NCBI GenBank assembly: GCA_963661945.1
Contig: CAVLDP010000021.1
Coordinates: 1-40,713, forward strand
Length of the DNA stretch: 40,713 bases
Source of the DNA: CAVLDP01 sp963661945
GTDB taxonomy: Bacteria; Bacillota; Clostridia; Lachnospirales; Lachnospiraceae
Direction: 5' to 3'
Notes under the pieces: model-generated
The model's input: the letters and a program-made list of their open reading frames with translations, nothing else
Databases searched by the model: none
Told to the model about the DNA's origin: nothing
Shown: one piece after another, positions 16,933-25,787 of the stretch
Numbering within the stretch: position 1 is the first letter of the stretch
How the letters are laid out: the number at the start of each line of letters is the position of its first letter
Made by a program: the position numbers and the translations under genes

Positions 16933-18134
16933 GATATTTTTGTGCGATTTCTACAATAGATCATCGCAATTCCAAAGCATATGGAAACTGCACTTAGAGC
17001 AATACTGATATACATAAGTCCATACAAGCCATACTTCTCTAGCAGAATCCCACAAAAGAAAGAGGCTACCGACTGTCCCACTCCCATCATGGCAGTATTA
17101 ATAAAGGAAACCCCCTTCACCACATCGCCCTCCGGAAGATAAGCCCTTACAATATACACAGAGACTACATAATAGATTGCAAGCCCTCCAATTTCGAATG
17201 TCTGTCCCAGAATCAATGTAGCAATCGTGGGAGCAAATGTTACCGCTGCTGCGCGAAGCGTAGAGAAGATTCCACTAAATAGAGCCAGCTGCTCTAGAGA
17301 GAATCTCTTCATTAATCTTCCAATACAAAGCGCCGCCGGAATCTCTGACATCGCAAGCACGAATTCACCAAATCCATAGAGTCCTGTTCCACCGCCAAGA
17401 TCTGTAAATCGATTCACAAGGAAAGTCGTATTTAGTGTATATCCCATGGACAAGAATACACAGAGAAGCAGGTAGAAGGTGTACTTATGGTAATGTGTAA
17501 GTATATAAATTGCAGAATGTGCTGCTCTCTCATTTTCCTGATTCTTCGATGTAACGCTTCCATCCACTGGGTCCATACAATATGCAACCACCATAAATAG
17601 GAGAGTTAGCAGAATCTCGAGGAGAAGAATCGAATCATTTCCATAGGAATCAGCAAAAAAGCCAAGTCCTACACAGGCAAAAGCCCAACAGAGAGAGCCC
17701 GATGCACGAGATGCCCCGTAGAAGAGGCTTCTTCCGCTATTCATATATTGAAGTGACAGAGAATCCACAATTGCAGACAAGCAATTGACGGTCGCTCCAT
17801 ATAGGATGAAAATAAATAGTGCCACAAGAAATGAATGTCCAACCTCATAGAGCAGGTAAGCAGAGAAAATGCTGCCTCCGGAGAGAAGCAGCATCATTGC
17901 TTTTAGCTTATTGGGTCCTGGATAGCGATCCAGATAGACTGCAAATATCGTCTGAAAGATGATAACCGATAGGAATTTCACAGCATTGAGCCAGCCAATC
18001 TCAATAGAAGAAAATCCCTTATCCTGAAGAATCGGCGTCATAAAAGCCATACCAGCTGCTGCAAGAAGCCAATAAGCGCCTTGCAGAGCGGAATATTTAA
18101 TTGTTAATTTCTTATCAATACTTGTATGGCTCAT
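16929..18134 (-). CDS. MFS transporter, function unknown
   Basis: The 401-residue protein has about twelve hydrophobic segments in two halves split by a polar loop (about residues 200-212). It resembles the LacY/phenylpropionate-permease-like branch of the major facilitator superfamily. The start overlaps the 3' end of the OCD-family gene by 20 bp, so it is the last cistron of the potD-to-OCD operon. The role is unknown: it could export a product of the OCD enzyme or import a second substrate. It is not part of the sulfoquinovose operon, which begins downstream from its own promoter. Confidence 0.82.
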   Translation of the reverse strand: MSHTSIDKKLTIKYSALQGAYWLLAAAGMAFMTPILQDKGFSSIEIGWLNAVKFLSVIIFQTIFAVYLDRYPGPNKLKAMMLLLSGGSIFSAYLLYEVGHSFLVALFIFILYGATVNCLSAIVDSLSLQYMNSGRSLFYGASRASGSLCWAFACVGLGFFADSYGNDSILLLEILLTLLFMVVAYCMDPVDGSVTSKNQENERAAHSAIYILTHYHKYTFYLLLCVFLSMGYTLNTTFLVNRFTDLGGGTGLYGFGEFVLAMSEIPAALCIGRLMKRFSLEQLALFSGIFSTLRAAAVTFAPTIATLILGQTFEIGGLAIYYVVSVYIVRAYLPEGDVVKGVSFINTAMMGVGQSVASFFCGILLEKYGLYGLMYISIALSAVSICFGIAMIYCRNRTKIS

Positions 18135-19266
18135 CCCAAAGTTCCAAATCCGTTCCTATTCCAAGCTCTACCGCTCTCTTGTAACAATCGTATCCCCAAC
18201 CAACATCAAGAATTGGCATTCCGCCAAGACTTACCAGGATTATCTCATCCTCCGATTTGCGGCCAGGTGCAATCCCACGCACAATATCCCCCAGATGCTG
18301 CACTTCATCCCGCTCAATCAGACCATCTTCTATCTCATTTACAAAATACATCCCTGGAGTTCCAGAGGACTTTCTGCTGCCATCCGGATTGTATTCCTCA
18401 TAGAGATTGATATACTCCTCATACATCTTGATATTATCCACTACCTTGCCCATATGCTTCACGATGAAATCATGATCTGTGAAATCCATGGTTCCAGACG
18501 AGATAATGAGACAACCTGGCTTAATAGAGTTCACATCAACTACCGGCCACTGACGATTCATTACCGAGACGCCTTCACTGATAATATCTGCGTCACTTAT
18601 GGCAGATTCCAGATCCGCGCAGAGCTCAATATGCGTAATCTGCGGGAATTTACGTTCCACGTATTCCTTGAAATCAAGGGCCGTCTTCGAGCTTGCAGAG
18701 CTTCCTTTAATCTTCACCGTATCAATAGTGGTAACCTTGGATAGGATGCAGGCAAGAGCGGTCTTATTGATAGCGCCAGGACCAAGAATGGAAATCACCC
18801 TAGCATCCTTCGGCGCCAGGTATTTCGCCGTAAGTCCTGGCATTGCTCCTGTTCTCATGGAACTAAGTAGATTAGCTGACATATAAGCAATCGGCTGACC
18901 TGTCTCGATGTCATTTAGCGTTACCATGAGAATGGACCGCGGCAGGCCAAGAGCTGCATTTCTACCATTAGAGCCATACCACTTCTGACCAGCCATATGA
19001 AATCTTCCCCCAAGATATGCCGGCATAGCCATGAATCGTCGATCTCTGGAATCCTCGAGAGGAAAGCCCTCAATCTCTGATTCCTTCGGGAAAATAAGCT
19101 GAATCCCATGATCATTATGCTCTCTTCCTCCCATCAGGCAGTCTCCCTGACTAAGAAGCCCCATCACATCCTCCATCGTGTCCACGCAGCGTCCAGCATC
19201 CATAACACCAGCGCGAATCATATCCTTCTCATTTAAGTATAAGAAATGAATCTTCGTATCCATCAT
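18115..19266 (-). CDS. Ornithine cyclodeaminase/mu-crystallin family protein (tyramine oxidase subunit B-like)
   Basis: A 383-residue NAD(P)-binding protein of the OCD/mu-crystallin fold. It has an N-terminal dimerisation half with the substrate segment FHMAGQKWYGSNG. The Rossmann half carries ILGPGAINKTALACIL near residue 165. A family member with close sequence lies at 35578-36735, and this subgroup is often annotated tyramine oxidase subunit B. Known family reactions are deamination, imine reduction and opine/imino-acid oxidoreduction; the substrate here is unknown. ATGATG overlaps the PotC stop codon, and AGGAGG is correctly spaced. Its position after a PotABCD-type importer suggests it acts on the imported amine or amino-acid derivative. 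Confidence 0.8.
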   Translation of the reverse strand: MMDTKIHFLYLNEKDMIRAGVMDAGRCVDTMEDVMGLLSQGDCLMGGREHNDHGIQLIFPKESEIEGFPLEDSRDRRFMAMPAYLGGRFHMAGQKWYGSNGRNAALGLPRSILMVTLNDIETGQPIAYMSANLLSSMRTGAMPGLTAKYLAPKDARVISILGPGAINKTALACILSKVTTIDTVKIKGSSASSKTALDFKEYVERKFPQITHIELCADLESAISDADIISEGVSVMNRQWPVVDVNSIKPGCLIISSGTMDFTDHDFIVKHMGKVVDNIKMYEEYINLYEEYNPDGSRKSSGTPGMYFVNEIEDGLIERDEVQHLGDIVRGIAPGRKSEDEIILVSLGGMPILDVGWGYDCYKRAVELGIGTDLELWDEPYKY

Positions 19267-20048
19267 GCTTTTTTCCTCCTATCAAGTAACAAAAATCCAA
19301 GTAAAGCTATCATACTTACCGCAAAGACTATCGTTGTAAGAGCGTTAATCTCAGGAGAGATGCCCTTCTTCATCATGGAATATACCTTCATCGGAAGTGT
19401 CGTCGTAGAAGCATCCGCTAAGAAAGATGTCACGATAAGTTCATCCAGCGATAGCGAAAAAGCCATAAAGGCTCCCGAAAAGATTCCCGGCAGAATCTGC
19501 GGAATTGTTATGTGAAACAAGGTATAGACTCGATTAGCCCCAAGATCTAAGGATGCCTCCTCAATCGAAGGATCCATACCAACAAGTCTTGATTTCACAG
19601 TAATATAGACATAAGGAAGGCAAATCGTCGTATTGCCAATACAAATCACCGGAATACCAAGCGAAATCCCTGTCTGGTTAAAAACCATGAATAGGGCAAC
19701 AGCAAGCACGATCTCTGGAATCACAATAGGGAAATAAATAGATCCCGTTATCAGCTTCGAGAGCTTGCTCCTGCTGTTCTTATATCCGATAGCGCCCATG
19801 GTCCCAATCACAGTAGACAGAATTGTTGTAAGCACCGCGATTAACAGGGTTGTCCCAAAGATTGCCCAGAGCTCAGAGTCTCCCATTAATTTCACATACC
19901 ACTTCGTGGTAAAGCCCTGCCACACCACATTTGCCTTACTCGTATTGAATGAGAAGACAATCATAACTGCAACCGGTGCATAGAAGAAGAGAAACATCAG
20001 CACCGTATAGAAGGTATGGAGGTTATTAAATATTTTTTTCTTTTTCAT
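19263..20048 (-). CDS. ABC transporter permease, PotC-like
   Basis: Inner-membrane subunit of a spermidine/putrescine-type importer. The 261 residues have about six transmembrane segments and the EAA loop typical of permeases (IEEASLDLGANRVYTLFHI) near residue 180. GGAG at the end of the preceding gene serves as ribosome site. It pairs with the next permease upstream and the PotA-like ATPase. The substrate need not be a polyamine, because the whole operon includes an OCD-family enzyme. Confidence 0.9.
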   Translation of the reverse strand: MKKKKIFNNLHTFYTVLMFLFFYAPVAVMIVFSFNTSKANVVWQGFTTKWYVKLMGDSELWAIFGTTLLIAVLTTILSTVIGTMGAIGYKNSRSKLSKLITGSIYFPIVIPEIVLAVALFMVFNQTGISLGIPVICIGNTTICLPYVYITVKSRLVGMDPSIEEASLDLGANRVYTLFHITIPQILPGIFSGAFMAFSLSLDELIVTSFLADASTTTLPMKVYSMMKKGISPEINALTTIVFAVSMIALLGFLLLDRRKKA

Positions 20049-20051
20049 ACG

Positions 20052-20900
20052 TTATGCTCCCAAATCATCCAAATCTCCGCCAAGCTTCGTATAAATCCAT
20101 AGCATCACAAGAATCACAAGAGCCAGTACCATGGATAGTGCAGCACCGAATGGCCAGTTTCTCGAGATCGTGAATTGGCGATAGATTAGATTGCCAATCA
20201 TCATATTGGTTCCACCGCCCAACATATCCGTCACCATATAGTATCCAATACAAGGAATAAAGGTAAGAATTACCGCAGCGAAGATTCCCGGGGACGTAAG
20301 AGGAAGGGTAACCTTGAAGAATGTCTTCACCGGCCCCGCCCCCAGATCCTTCGATGCCTCAATCAACCCTCCATCTAATTTCTCAATCGATGAATACATA
20401 GGAAGTACTGCAAATGGCAGAAACATATAGAGCATACCCGCAATCACTGCAAAGTTGTTATAGAGCATCTGAAGCGGCTCCCCAATAAGTCCTATATCAA
20501 GAAGAAAACTATTAATCACGCCAGAACTATTCATCAGAATAACGAAACTGTAGAGTACAACAAGACCACTCACCCAGAGAGGCAGCATCAGAAGAATGGT
20601 AAGTATCGTCGATGTCTTCGCCTTCACCTTGGCAATAAAGCTTGCAAGTGGATATCCCAGCAGGATTGTAAGAAATGTTGTCCAACCAGCGATAATAAGT
20701 GATTGCTCAATCACTGTGCCATAGACCGGGTCTGCCATATCCTTATAATTGTCCAATGTGAAATGATACTGGACAATGCCAAGCGGTCCCTTCGTCATAA
20801 AGCTCATAAAGGCAAGCAGTAGCATTGGTGCAATAATAAATAATATTGCCCAGATGAAAAGTGGAGCCTTCATGAGAAGTTTGCCCTTATTCTTCCGCAT
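20052..20900 (-). CDS. ABC transporter permease, PotB-like
   Basis: The second membrane subunit of the polyamine-type importer, 282 residues from the chosen ATG at 20900. A GTG at 20909 is also in frame, but GGGAGG lies 8 nt before 20900. It has about six transmembrane segments and the EAA loop LIEASKDLGAGPVKTFFKV near residue 185. It overlaps the 3' end of the ATPase gene by 14 nt, indicating coupled translation. Confidence 0.9.
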   Translation of the reverse strand: MRKNKGKLLMKAPLFIWAILFIIAPMLLLAFMSFMTKGPLGIVQYHFTLDNYKDMADPVYGTVIEQSLIIAGWTTFLTILLGYPLASFIAKVKAKTSTILTILLMLPLWVSGLVVLYSFVILMNSSGVINSFLLDIGLIGEPLQMLYNNFAVIAGMLYMFLPFAVLPMYSSIEKLDGGLIEASKDLGAGPVKTFFKVTLPLTSPGIFAAVILTFIPCIGYYMVTDMLGGGTNMMIGNLIYRQFTISRNWPFGAALSMVLALVILVMLWIYTKLGGDLDDLGA

Positions 20901-22023
20901 CCGGATCACCTCCCACGATATCTCTGGCCGAATCCGTATCTACCAGATTTTCCTCTTTAATGACGACTCCCTTCTTCTGTTCCCAATAGAGATATACCAC
21001 CTGACCAGGGCTCGCAAGCTCGCTTGCATCGAATCGATTCACCTTGATTTCCGTACCATCATTCAGATTCAGAATCATCTTAATGAGGTTACCAACGAAA
21101 ATCTGCTCCTTCACAATTGCCTTAATTTGAAATCCTTCAACTGGATTCTCTGAGAAAAGCATATTCTCTGGACGAATGGAAATTGCAATACAATCTCCCG
21201 TCTTAACCCCTTTCTTAGGATCTACATGAATAAGAGCATTTCCATTTTCTGTGCCTACCTCTGCGGTATTACCATCCATTGATAGAACCACTGCATCCAG
21301 AAGATTTGTCTCTCCGATGAAATTCGCCACGAATTTGGTCTTAGGCCTCTCATATATCTCCACCGGATTATCCAGCTGCTCAATCTTACCCTTATTGATA
21401 ATCGCGATACGATCAGACATCGTCAGAGCCTCTTCCTGATCATGTGTTACATAGACGAAGGTGATACCAAGCTTCTTCTGAAGTCGTTTTAGCTCAATCT
21501 GCATCTGCTTCCTAAGCTTTAAATCCAATGCACCAAGCGGCTCATCAAGCAGCAATACCTTCGGACGGTTAATGATTGCTCTTGCTATAGCAACTCGCTG
21601 CTTCTGTCCGCCAGACATCTGCGTGATTCTACGCTTTTCAAAGCCTTCCAGCTGAACCATGCGAAGAGCTTCTGTAACCCGCTCCTTGATTTCTTCCTTT
21701 GGCACCTTCTTCACCTTGAGACCATAAGCAACATTGTCATAGACATTCATATTGGGAAAAAGTGCATAGTTCTGAAATACCGTATTAACATCTCTCTCAT
21801 AGGGTTCCTTCTTCTCCACCGACTCTCCCTGCACCTTGATTGCACCGCTACTTGGCATCTCAAAGCCAGAAATCATACGAAGAGTCGTTGTCTTACCGCA
21901 ACCAGATGGGCCAAGCAAGGTCAAGAATTCTCCCTCTTCAATATTCATATTCATATTCTTAACAACATGATTTTCTCCATACCATTTCTCAACATTCATG
22001 ATGGATACAATAGGTTTTGCCAT
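20887..22023 (-). CDS. ABC transporter ATP-binding protein, PotA-like
   Basis: The 378-residue ATPase energises the PotBC-like permeases. It has Walker A GPSGCGKTT at about residue 39, signature LSGGQ-type MSGGQKQRVAIARA, Walker B VLLLDEPLGALD and switch VTHDQEEALTMSD. A C-terminal TOBE/OB regulatory region (about residues 240-360) follows, as in PotA and other CUT1/POT ATPases. The gene lies 20 bp after the PII-like gene. Confidence 0.93.
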   Translation of the reverse strand: MAKPIVSIMNVEKWYGENHVVKNMNMNIEEGEFLTLLGPSGCGKTTTLRMISGFEMPSSGAIKVQGESVEKKEPYERDVNTVFQNYALFPNMNVYDNVAYGLKVKKVPKEEIKERVTEALRMVQLEGFEKRRITQMSGGQKQRVAIARAIINRPKVLLLDEPLGALDLKLRKQMQIELKRLQKKLGITFVYVTHDQEEALTMSDRIAIINKGKIEQLDNPVEIYERPKTKFVANFIGETNLLDAVVLSMDGNTAEVGTENGNALIHVDPKKGVKTGDCIAISIRPENMLFSENPVEGFQIKAIVKEQIFVGNLIKMILNLNDGTEIKVNRFDASELASPGQVVYLYWEQKKGVVIKEENLVDTDSARDIVGGDPDAEE

Positions 22024-22043
22024 AATGATTTCATCCTTTCGCC

Positions 22044-22385
22044 TTATTCAATCGCATCAGATCCACGCTCATTTGTACGAACGCGTACCGCTTCGATGAC
22101 ATCGGTAACGAAAATCTTGCCGTCACCCTGCTTTCCTGTTCCAATAGCAGATGAAATATCCACAAGAATATCCTCCACCATTTCATCCTCCACAACTACA
22201 AATGCCATAATCTTCGGCAAGAGGTTAATGTCATCTCCTGTGAAGTTCATCTCCGGCAGATAGCCCTTCTGAACACCACATCCCATAACAGAATAAACTG
22301 TCATGCCCTGACAATGATGGGATGCCAGAACCTCCTTAAGTCCCACTAATTTCTCTGGTCTTGTAACAACCTCTATCTTCTTCAT
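22044..22385 (-). CDS. PII-like nitrogen regulatory protein in a transporter operon
   Basis: The 113 residues have the PII (GlnB/GlnK) fold and the C-terminal signature GTGKQGDGKIFVTDVIEAVR, with the nucleotide-contacting Lys of GDGKIFV and Gln of GVQKG. The T-loop is different: between QKG and LLPKI it reads GYLPEMNFTGDDIN and has no Tyr at the uridylylation position. PII proteins sense ATP/ADP and 2-oxoglutarate and normally sit next to amtB or glnA. Here it sits between the binding-protein and ATPase genes of a PotABCD-like importer, so it may gate that importer by trimer binding, as GlnK does for AmtB. Confidence 0.87.
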   Translation of the reverse strand: MKKIEVVTRPEKLVGLKEVLASHHCQGMTVYSVMGCGVQKGYLPEMNFTGDDINLLPKIMAFVVVEDEMVEDILVDISSAIGTGKQGDGKIFVTDVIEAVRVRTNERGSDAIE

Positions 22386-22405
22386 CTCAAGATTCTCCCT
22401 TCTCT

Positions 22406-23485
22406 TTACTGACCCATAAGTAATGTGTAATAGGTATCCATAATATTAATCTGCTCATCGCTAACAGCCACCATCCAGCTCTTCTCTGCCAGTTCCGCAT
22501 ACTTGGAAATGGCTGGATTTTCATAATAGTCCTCCGGCAGAAGATCCTTAATATATTCTTCCTTAATCATCGGAACGCCGCCCCATTCCTCAAGGTCCAT
22601 GGCAACCGCTTCCGGACTAATCATGTAATTAATAAATTTCGTCGCAAGATCTGTCTTCTCACTTGTCTGAGTTATGCCCCAATACTGTACAAATCTCTCA
22701 TAATCAGAATCGATATCTGCAACTGCAAACTTATCCCAATTGTCCTTGCTATCTGAACAGATCGTCGCATAATCAAAGCAAAGAGCTACAGAGCACTCGC
22801 CATTTTCCAGAGTCGATACTGCTGATTCACCGACAAAGGCCTTCACATTAGGCTTAATCTCTGTCAGCAAATCATTGGCTTCCTTGATTTCCTCCTCATC
22901 TGTAGAATCTGGACTATAGCCGAGTGCTTCTAATGCTGCGCCATAGAGAGAAATGGTAGAATTCACCATGGCGATCTCTCCTTTCAGAGCTGGATCTGCT
23001 AGATCCTTAAAAGAAGTAATCTCTATAGGACATGTCTCCTTATTGTAGAGAATGACCGTATATCCAGCATTCATATCTGGAACGGTATAGCTTAAGTCCT
23101 CATCTCCAACAGCACCTGTTTCAAGCAGCGAATCCTCTACATACTCTTCATTCGGAATTGCACTATGGTCAATCTCCTGAAGCAGACCGTTATCTACAAG
23201 AGTCTTCACATACCCTGCCTCAATATCGACTACATCATACTCATTGCTTCCCTCTACCAGTTTGGAAATCATGGTATCTGTATTGTCGATATAGGTGACA
23301 TTTACCGTACAATCATTGTCTTCCTCAAACTTACTAATCGCATCCTCAGAAAAGGAACCATCCCATATGCAGATATTCAGTTCATTCTCTGCAGATGCCT
23401 GACCGCTAGAAGTACCACAGGCTGTCAAAGTCCCAGTCAAAAGTGCAGCGGTCAGAATAAGTGCCATCATCTTTCTTAATTTCAT
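22406..23485 (-). CDS. ABC transporter substrate-binding lipoprotein, PotD-like
   Basis: A 359-residue extracellular solute-binding protein anchored as a lipoprotein: N-terminal KLRKMMALILTAALLTG followed by lipobox LTAC. The mature part has the PotD/PotF two-lobe pattern (INICIWDG-like start, YDVVDIEAGYVKTLV, SFKDLADPALKG, FINYMISPEAVAMDLEE). The acidic surface and PotD relationship suggest a cationic amine or amino-acid-derived ligand. It is the first gene of the operon, with AAGGAGG well spaced before the ATG and an unusual leader upstream. Confidence 0.9.
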   Translation of the reverse strand: MKLRKMMALILTAALLTGTLTACGTSSGQASAENELNICIWDGSFSEDAISKFEEDNDCTVNVTYIDNTDTMISKLVEGSNEYDVVDIEAGYVKTLVDNGLLQEIDHSAIPNEEYVEDSLLETGAVGDEDLSYTVPDMNAGYTVILYNKETCPIEITSFKDLADPALKGEIAMVNSTISLYGAALEALGYSPDSTDEEEIKEANDLLTEIKPNVKAFVGESAVSTLENGECSVALCFDYATICSDSKDNWDKFAVADIDSDYERFVQYWGITQTSEKTDLATKFINYMISPEAVAMDLEEWGGVPMIKEEYIKDLLPEDYYENPAISKYAELAEKSWMVAVSDEQINIMDTYYTLLMGQ

Positions 23486-23514
23486 AATCTTTTTCCTCCT
23501 TCTCTAGATGAAAA

Positions 23515-23551
23515 AGCGGCCAAAGAAGACCTTACGTCTCCTTTGACCGCT
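23515..23551 (-). terminator. Leader terminator hairpin 2 of the potD-like operon
   Basis: On the minus strand this is a 16-bp fully paired stem (with G-U pairs), GUAAG loop and a U-run, placed after the predicted promoter and about 30 nt before the PotD-like start. Its 5' arm, GGTCAAAGGAGAC, resembles that of hairpin 1. Confidence 0.8.
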
Positions 23552-23573
23552 CTCAATCTAATAAAATAAAAAA

Positions 23574-23604
23574 GCCAACAGCGACAATTGCTGTCGCCGT
23601 TGAC
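23574..23604 (-). terminator. Leader terminator hairpin 1 of the potD-like operon
   Basis: On the minus strand this is a 13-bp stem with GCAAU loop and six U residues. It begins about 10 nt after the predicted start site. It may also end transcription of the methyltransferase operon upstream. Confidence 0.8.
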
Positions 23605-23621
23605 CTTTGTTTATGGGTTGT

Positions 23622-23650
23622 ATATTATCACTCTAATTCTGGCATGTCAA
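23622..23650 (-). promoter_or_regulatory. Consensus promoter of the potD-like operon
   Basis: On the minus strand, TTGACA (23645-23650), a 17-bp spacer and TAATAT (23622-23627) lie between the methyltransferase stop and the two leader hairpins. Confidence 0.8.
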
Positions 23651-23658
23651 CATCAATT

Positions 23659-24417
23659 CTATTTCACTGCCCGAATCATAAAAAGCGGTGTTGCCGCATA
23701 GAGGAACTTCTCCTTCTCACTCCAGAGCTCCTCTGTGACATCTCTCTCAAAAGACAGTTCACTTAAGGAAAACTGGGAGAGAATCCCCATATCAAAATCC
23801 GGTCGAATTGCCTTGCCAAAGGTACGATAATTCTCCGGATTCAGCTCTGTATCAATATACTCATAGGAGCCGTCATGCGTATAACCTCTGCCGTAACGGA
23901 TTAAGCCTTCCCGCTCTCTTCGAATAGCCTCCCTACGAATCTCACCTTCCTGATATGGAAGATGCCAATTGGCATCAAAGATTAGAAGCACACCGCCCGG
24001 CTTAAGGACACGGAGCCACTCACTATATACTCTCTGATGCTCCTGAATAATATGGGTTACATTTCGACTAACCAGGAGATCGAAGGTGTTATCTGCAAAT
24101 GGCAGATTGCCAAAATCCCCTTCTATAAGGCTTGGGTTCACCCCAAAATGAGCCGCATTTTCCCTGGCAAATCTCAGCATCCCGCTCGAGCCATCGATTC
24201 CTGTCACCTTGTGCCCTGCCCTTGATAGCAGAATCGAGAAAAATCCCGGACCACAGCCGGCATCTAAAACCGTAAGAGGCCTGTCTTTTGGCGCATTCTC
24301 TTCAATTATCTTAAGCCACTTATCCGGTCGATCCGTGGCGAATTCTTCAATTACATAATTATTGTAATTATCGGATCTCTCCGTCCAACTCTCATTTATA
24401 ATATCCTGTGCAATCAT
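23659..24417 (-). CDS. Class I SAM-dependent methyltransferase (transporter-linked, copy 1)
   Basis: A 252-residue Rossmann-like methyltransferase with motif I VLDAGCGPGFFSILL, motif II GIDGSS, the acidic EGDFGNLPF and motif post-I DLLVSRNVTH, then a FDANWHLPY stretch. A start at 24444 is in frame, but GGAAGG stands 7 nt before the ATG at 24417. It overlaps the ATPase gene by 26 nt and is the last gene of the cluster. It is a clear relative of the methyltransferase at 29118-29909, sharing GPGFF, SRNV and FDANW. The substrate is unknown, possibly a metal chelator or thiol carried by the linked importer. Confidence 0.85.
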   Translation of the reverse strand: MIAQDIINESWTERSDNYNNYVIEEFATDRPDKWLKIIEENAPKDRPLTVLDAGCGPGFFSILLSRAGHKVTGIDGSSGMLRFARENAAHFGVNPSLIEGDFGNLPFADNTFDLLVSRNVTHIIQEHQRVYSEWLRVLKPGGVLLIFDANWHLPYQEGEIRREAIRREREGLIRYGRGYTHDGSYEYIDTELNPENYRTFGKAIRPDFDMGILSQFSLSELSFERDVTEELWSEKEKFLYAATPLFMIRAVK

Positions 24418-25099
24418 CTGATATCCTTCCAGCCTCCATGACATATCTTCTGCTACAAACTTCCTCCACCAGAGGAAGATTATGAGAAATAAAAAGCAGA
24501 GCCAGCTTCTCTTCCTCCTGAATCGTCCGAATTAGGCTTACAATCTCCGCTTGTGTCTCCACATCAAGTGCCGATGTTGCCTCATCGAAGATGAGAAACC
24601 TCGGTCTCTCAAGTAAAGCTCTTGCAATCGCTGCTCTCTGGCACTGACCTCCACTGACCTCATGAGGATAGGAATTGAGGAGCCTTTCATCAAGCCCCAC
24701 CTTCTGAAACTGCTTGACCACAAGTTCCCGTCTAAGGCTCACATCCTTCACTTCTCCCCGTATCACTTCTTCCATACTCTGCCCTAAGCGAAGTCTTGGA
24801 TCAAAGGAAGACCTCGGCTCCTGGAAGATCATCTGCATGCCCTTCCTGGCATCTCGAAGTGCCCTTCCTCTAAGAGAGGTAAGGTCCTCTCCACCGAAGA
24901 TAAGGCTTCCCTCATCCGCGCGTTCCAGGCAGGTGATCAGTCTCCCAAGTGTAGTTTTTCCACTGCCGCTCTCTCCGACAAGTCCTACCGCTTCTCCCTC
25001 ATGAATCGTAAGAGAAGCTTGGTCTACTGCACGAAAAATGCTCCCATCCCTTTGTCGATAGGACTTGGTCACAGCTCTTACATCAAGTAATGTATTCAT
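24392..25099 (-). CDS. ABC transporter ATP-binding protein, OppF/NikE-like
   Basis: Second ATPase of a nickel/peptide-type importer, 235 residues from ATG 25099 (GAGAGG 6 nt upstream; the frame opens earlier at a TTG without a site). It has Walker A GESGSGKTTLG, signature EVSGGQCQRAAIARAL, Walker B FLIFDEATSALD and switch His in FISHNLPLVEEVC. The protein is short and lacks the C-terminal oligopeptide extension, as in NikE. It lies 10 bp after the first ATPase. Confidence 0.9.
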   Translation of the reverse strand: MNTLLDVRAVTKSYRQRDGSIFRAVDQASLTIHEGEAVGLVGESGSGKTTLGRLITCLERADEGSLIFGGEDLTSLRGRALRDARKGMQMIFQEPRSSFDPRLRLGQSMEEVIRGEVKDVSLRRELVVKQFQKVGLDERLLNSYPHEVSGGQCQRAAIARALLERPRFLIFDEATSALDVETQAEIVSLIRTIQEEEKLALLFISHNLPLVEEVCSRRYVMEAGRISDDCTGYYK

Positions 25100-25109
25100 A
25101 CTAAGCCTC

Positions 25110-25766
25110 TCATTCCATCTCAAGTCCCCCGTCTCGCATCAAGACAAGCTGATCTGCCATGCGAGATGCAAGTGCAATATTATGTGTAACAAGTAGGATT
25201 GCACATCCACTTCTCTGCCGAATGGCCAGTAGCTCTTCGACCACCTGATCCTCTGTCTTTGAATCAAGTGCGCTCGTTGGCTCATCCGCAAGCAGAAGAG
25301 ATGGACGCCTTACTGTTGCAAGTGCAATTGCAACTCGCTGGTTCATCCCCCCTGATAGTTCCACTGGGCATAGATTAAGAATCCGATCTGGATCTTCAAA
25401 ATCCATAGCAAGAAGGCTCTCCCTGGCAATTCCCATAATTTCTTTTCTCGATAAAGACCTGTCTAAGGCATGAAGCACATCGAAGAACTGCTTATCAATC
25501 CTTCGAATCGGCCCAAGAGACGCACCCGGCTCCTGGAAGATAACTCCAATCTCTCCCTGACATGTAATCTGTCCCCCAGTAAGACACAGTCTATCATCCC
25601 CCCCTTGAATTGCCCTAAGAAGGGTGGTCTTTCCAGAGCCGCTTCCACCAATCAGGCAGGTAATCTGCCCTGCTGCCATCGTAAGATTGATATTCTTAAG
25701 CACATCCTCCGAAGCGCCTTTGTATCTTGCCGACAAATCTCTTATTTCTAGAAGATAATTATCCAC
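25110..25766 (-). CDS. ABC transporter ATP-binding protein, OppD/NikD-like
   Basis: The first ATPase of the importer, 218 residues, starts with GTG preceded by AGAGGG. It has Walker A GGSGSGKTTLLRA, signature ELSGGMNQRVAIALA, Walker B LLLADEPTSALD and switch VTHNIALASRMAD. It is much shorter than OppD (about 330) and close to NikD (about 254). The absence of the C-terminal Cys-bearing extension fits the nickel/metallophore branch rather than true peptide importers. Confidence 0.9.
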   Translation of the reverse strand: MDNYLLEIRDLSARYKGASEDVLKNINLTMAAGQITCLIGGSGSGKTTLLRAIQGGDDRLCLTGGQITCQGEIGVIFQEPGASLGPIRRIDKQFFDVLHALDRSLSRKEIMGIARESLLAMDFEDPDRILNLCPVELSGGMNQRVAIALATVRRPSLLLADEPTSALDSKTEDQVVEELLAIRQRSGCAILLVTHNIALASRMADQLVLMRDGGLEME

Positions 25767-25787
25767 ACTTACCCTCTTTCATCTGAC

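Noticed and set aside
23515..23604. Tandem hairpins as a guanidine-II (mini-ykkC) riboswitch
   Set aside because: The loops are GCAAU and GUAAG instead of ACGR, the stems are long terminator stems, and each is followed by a U-run.
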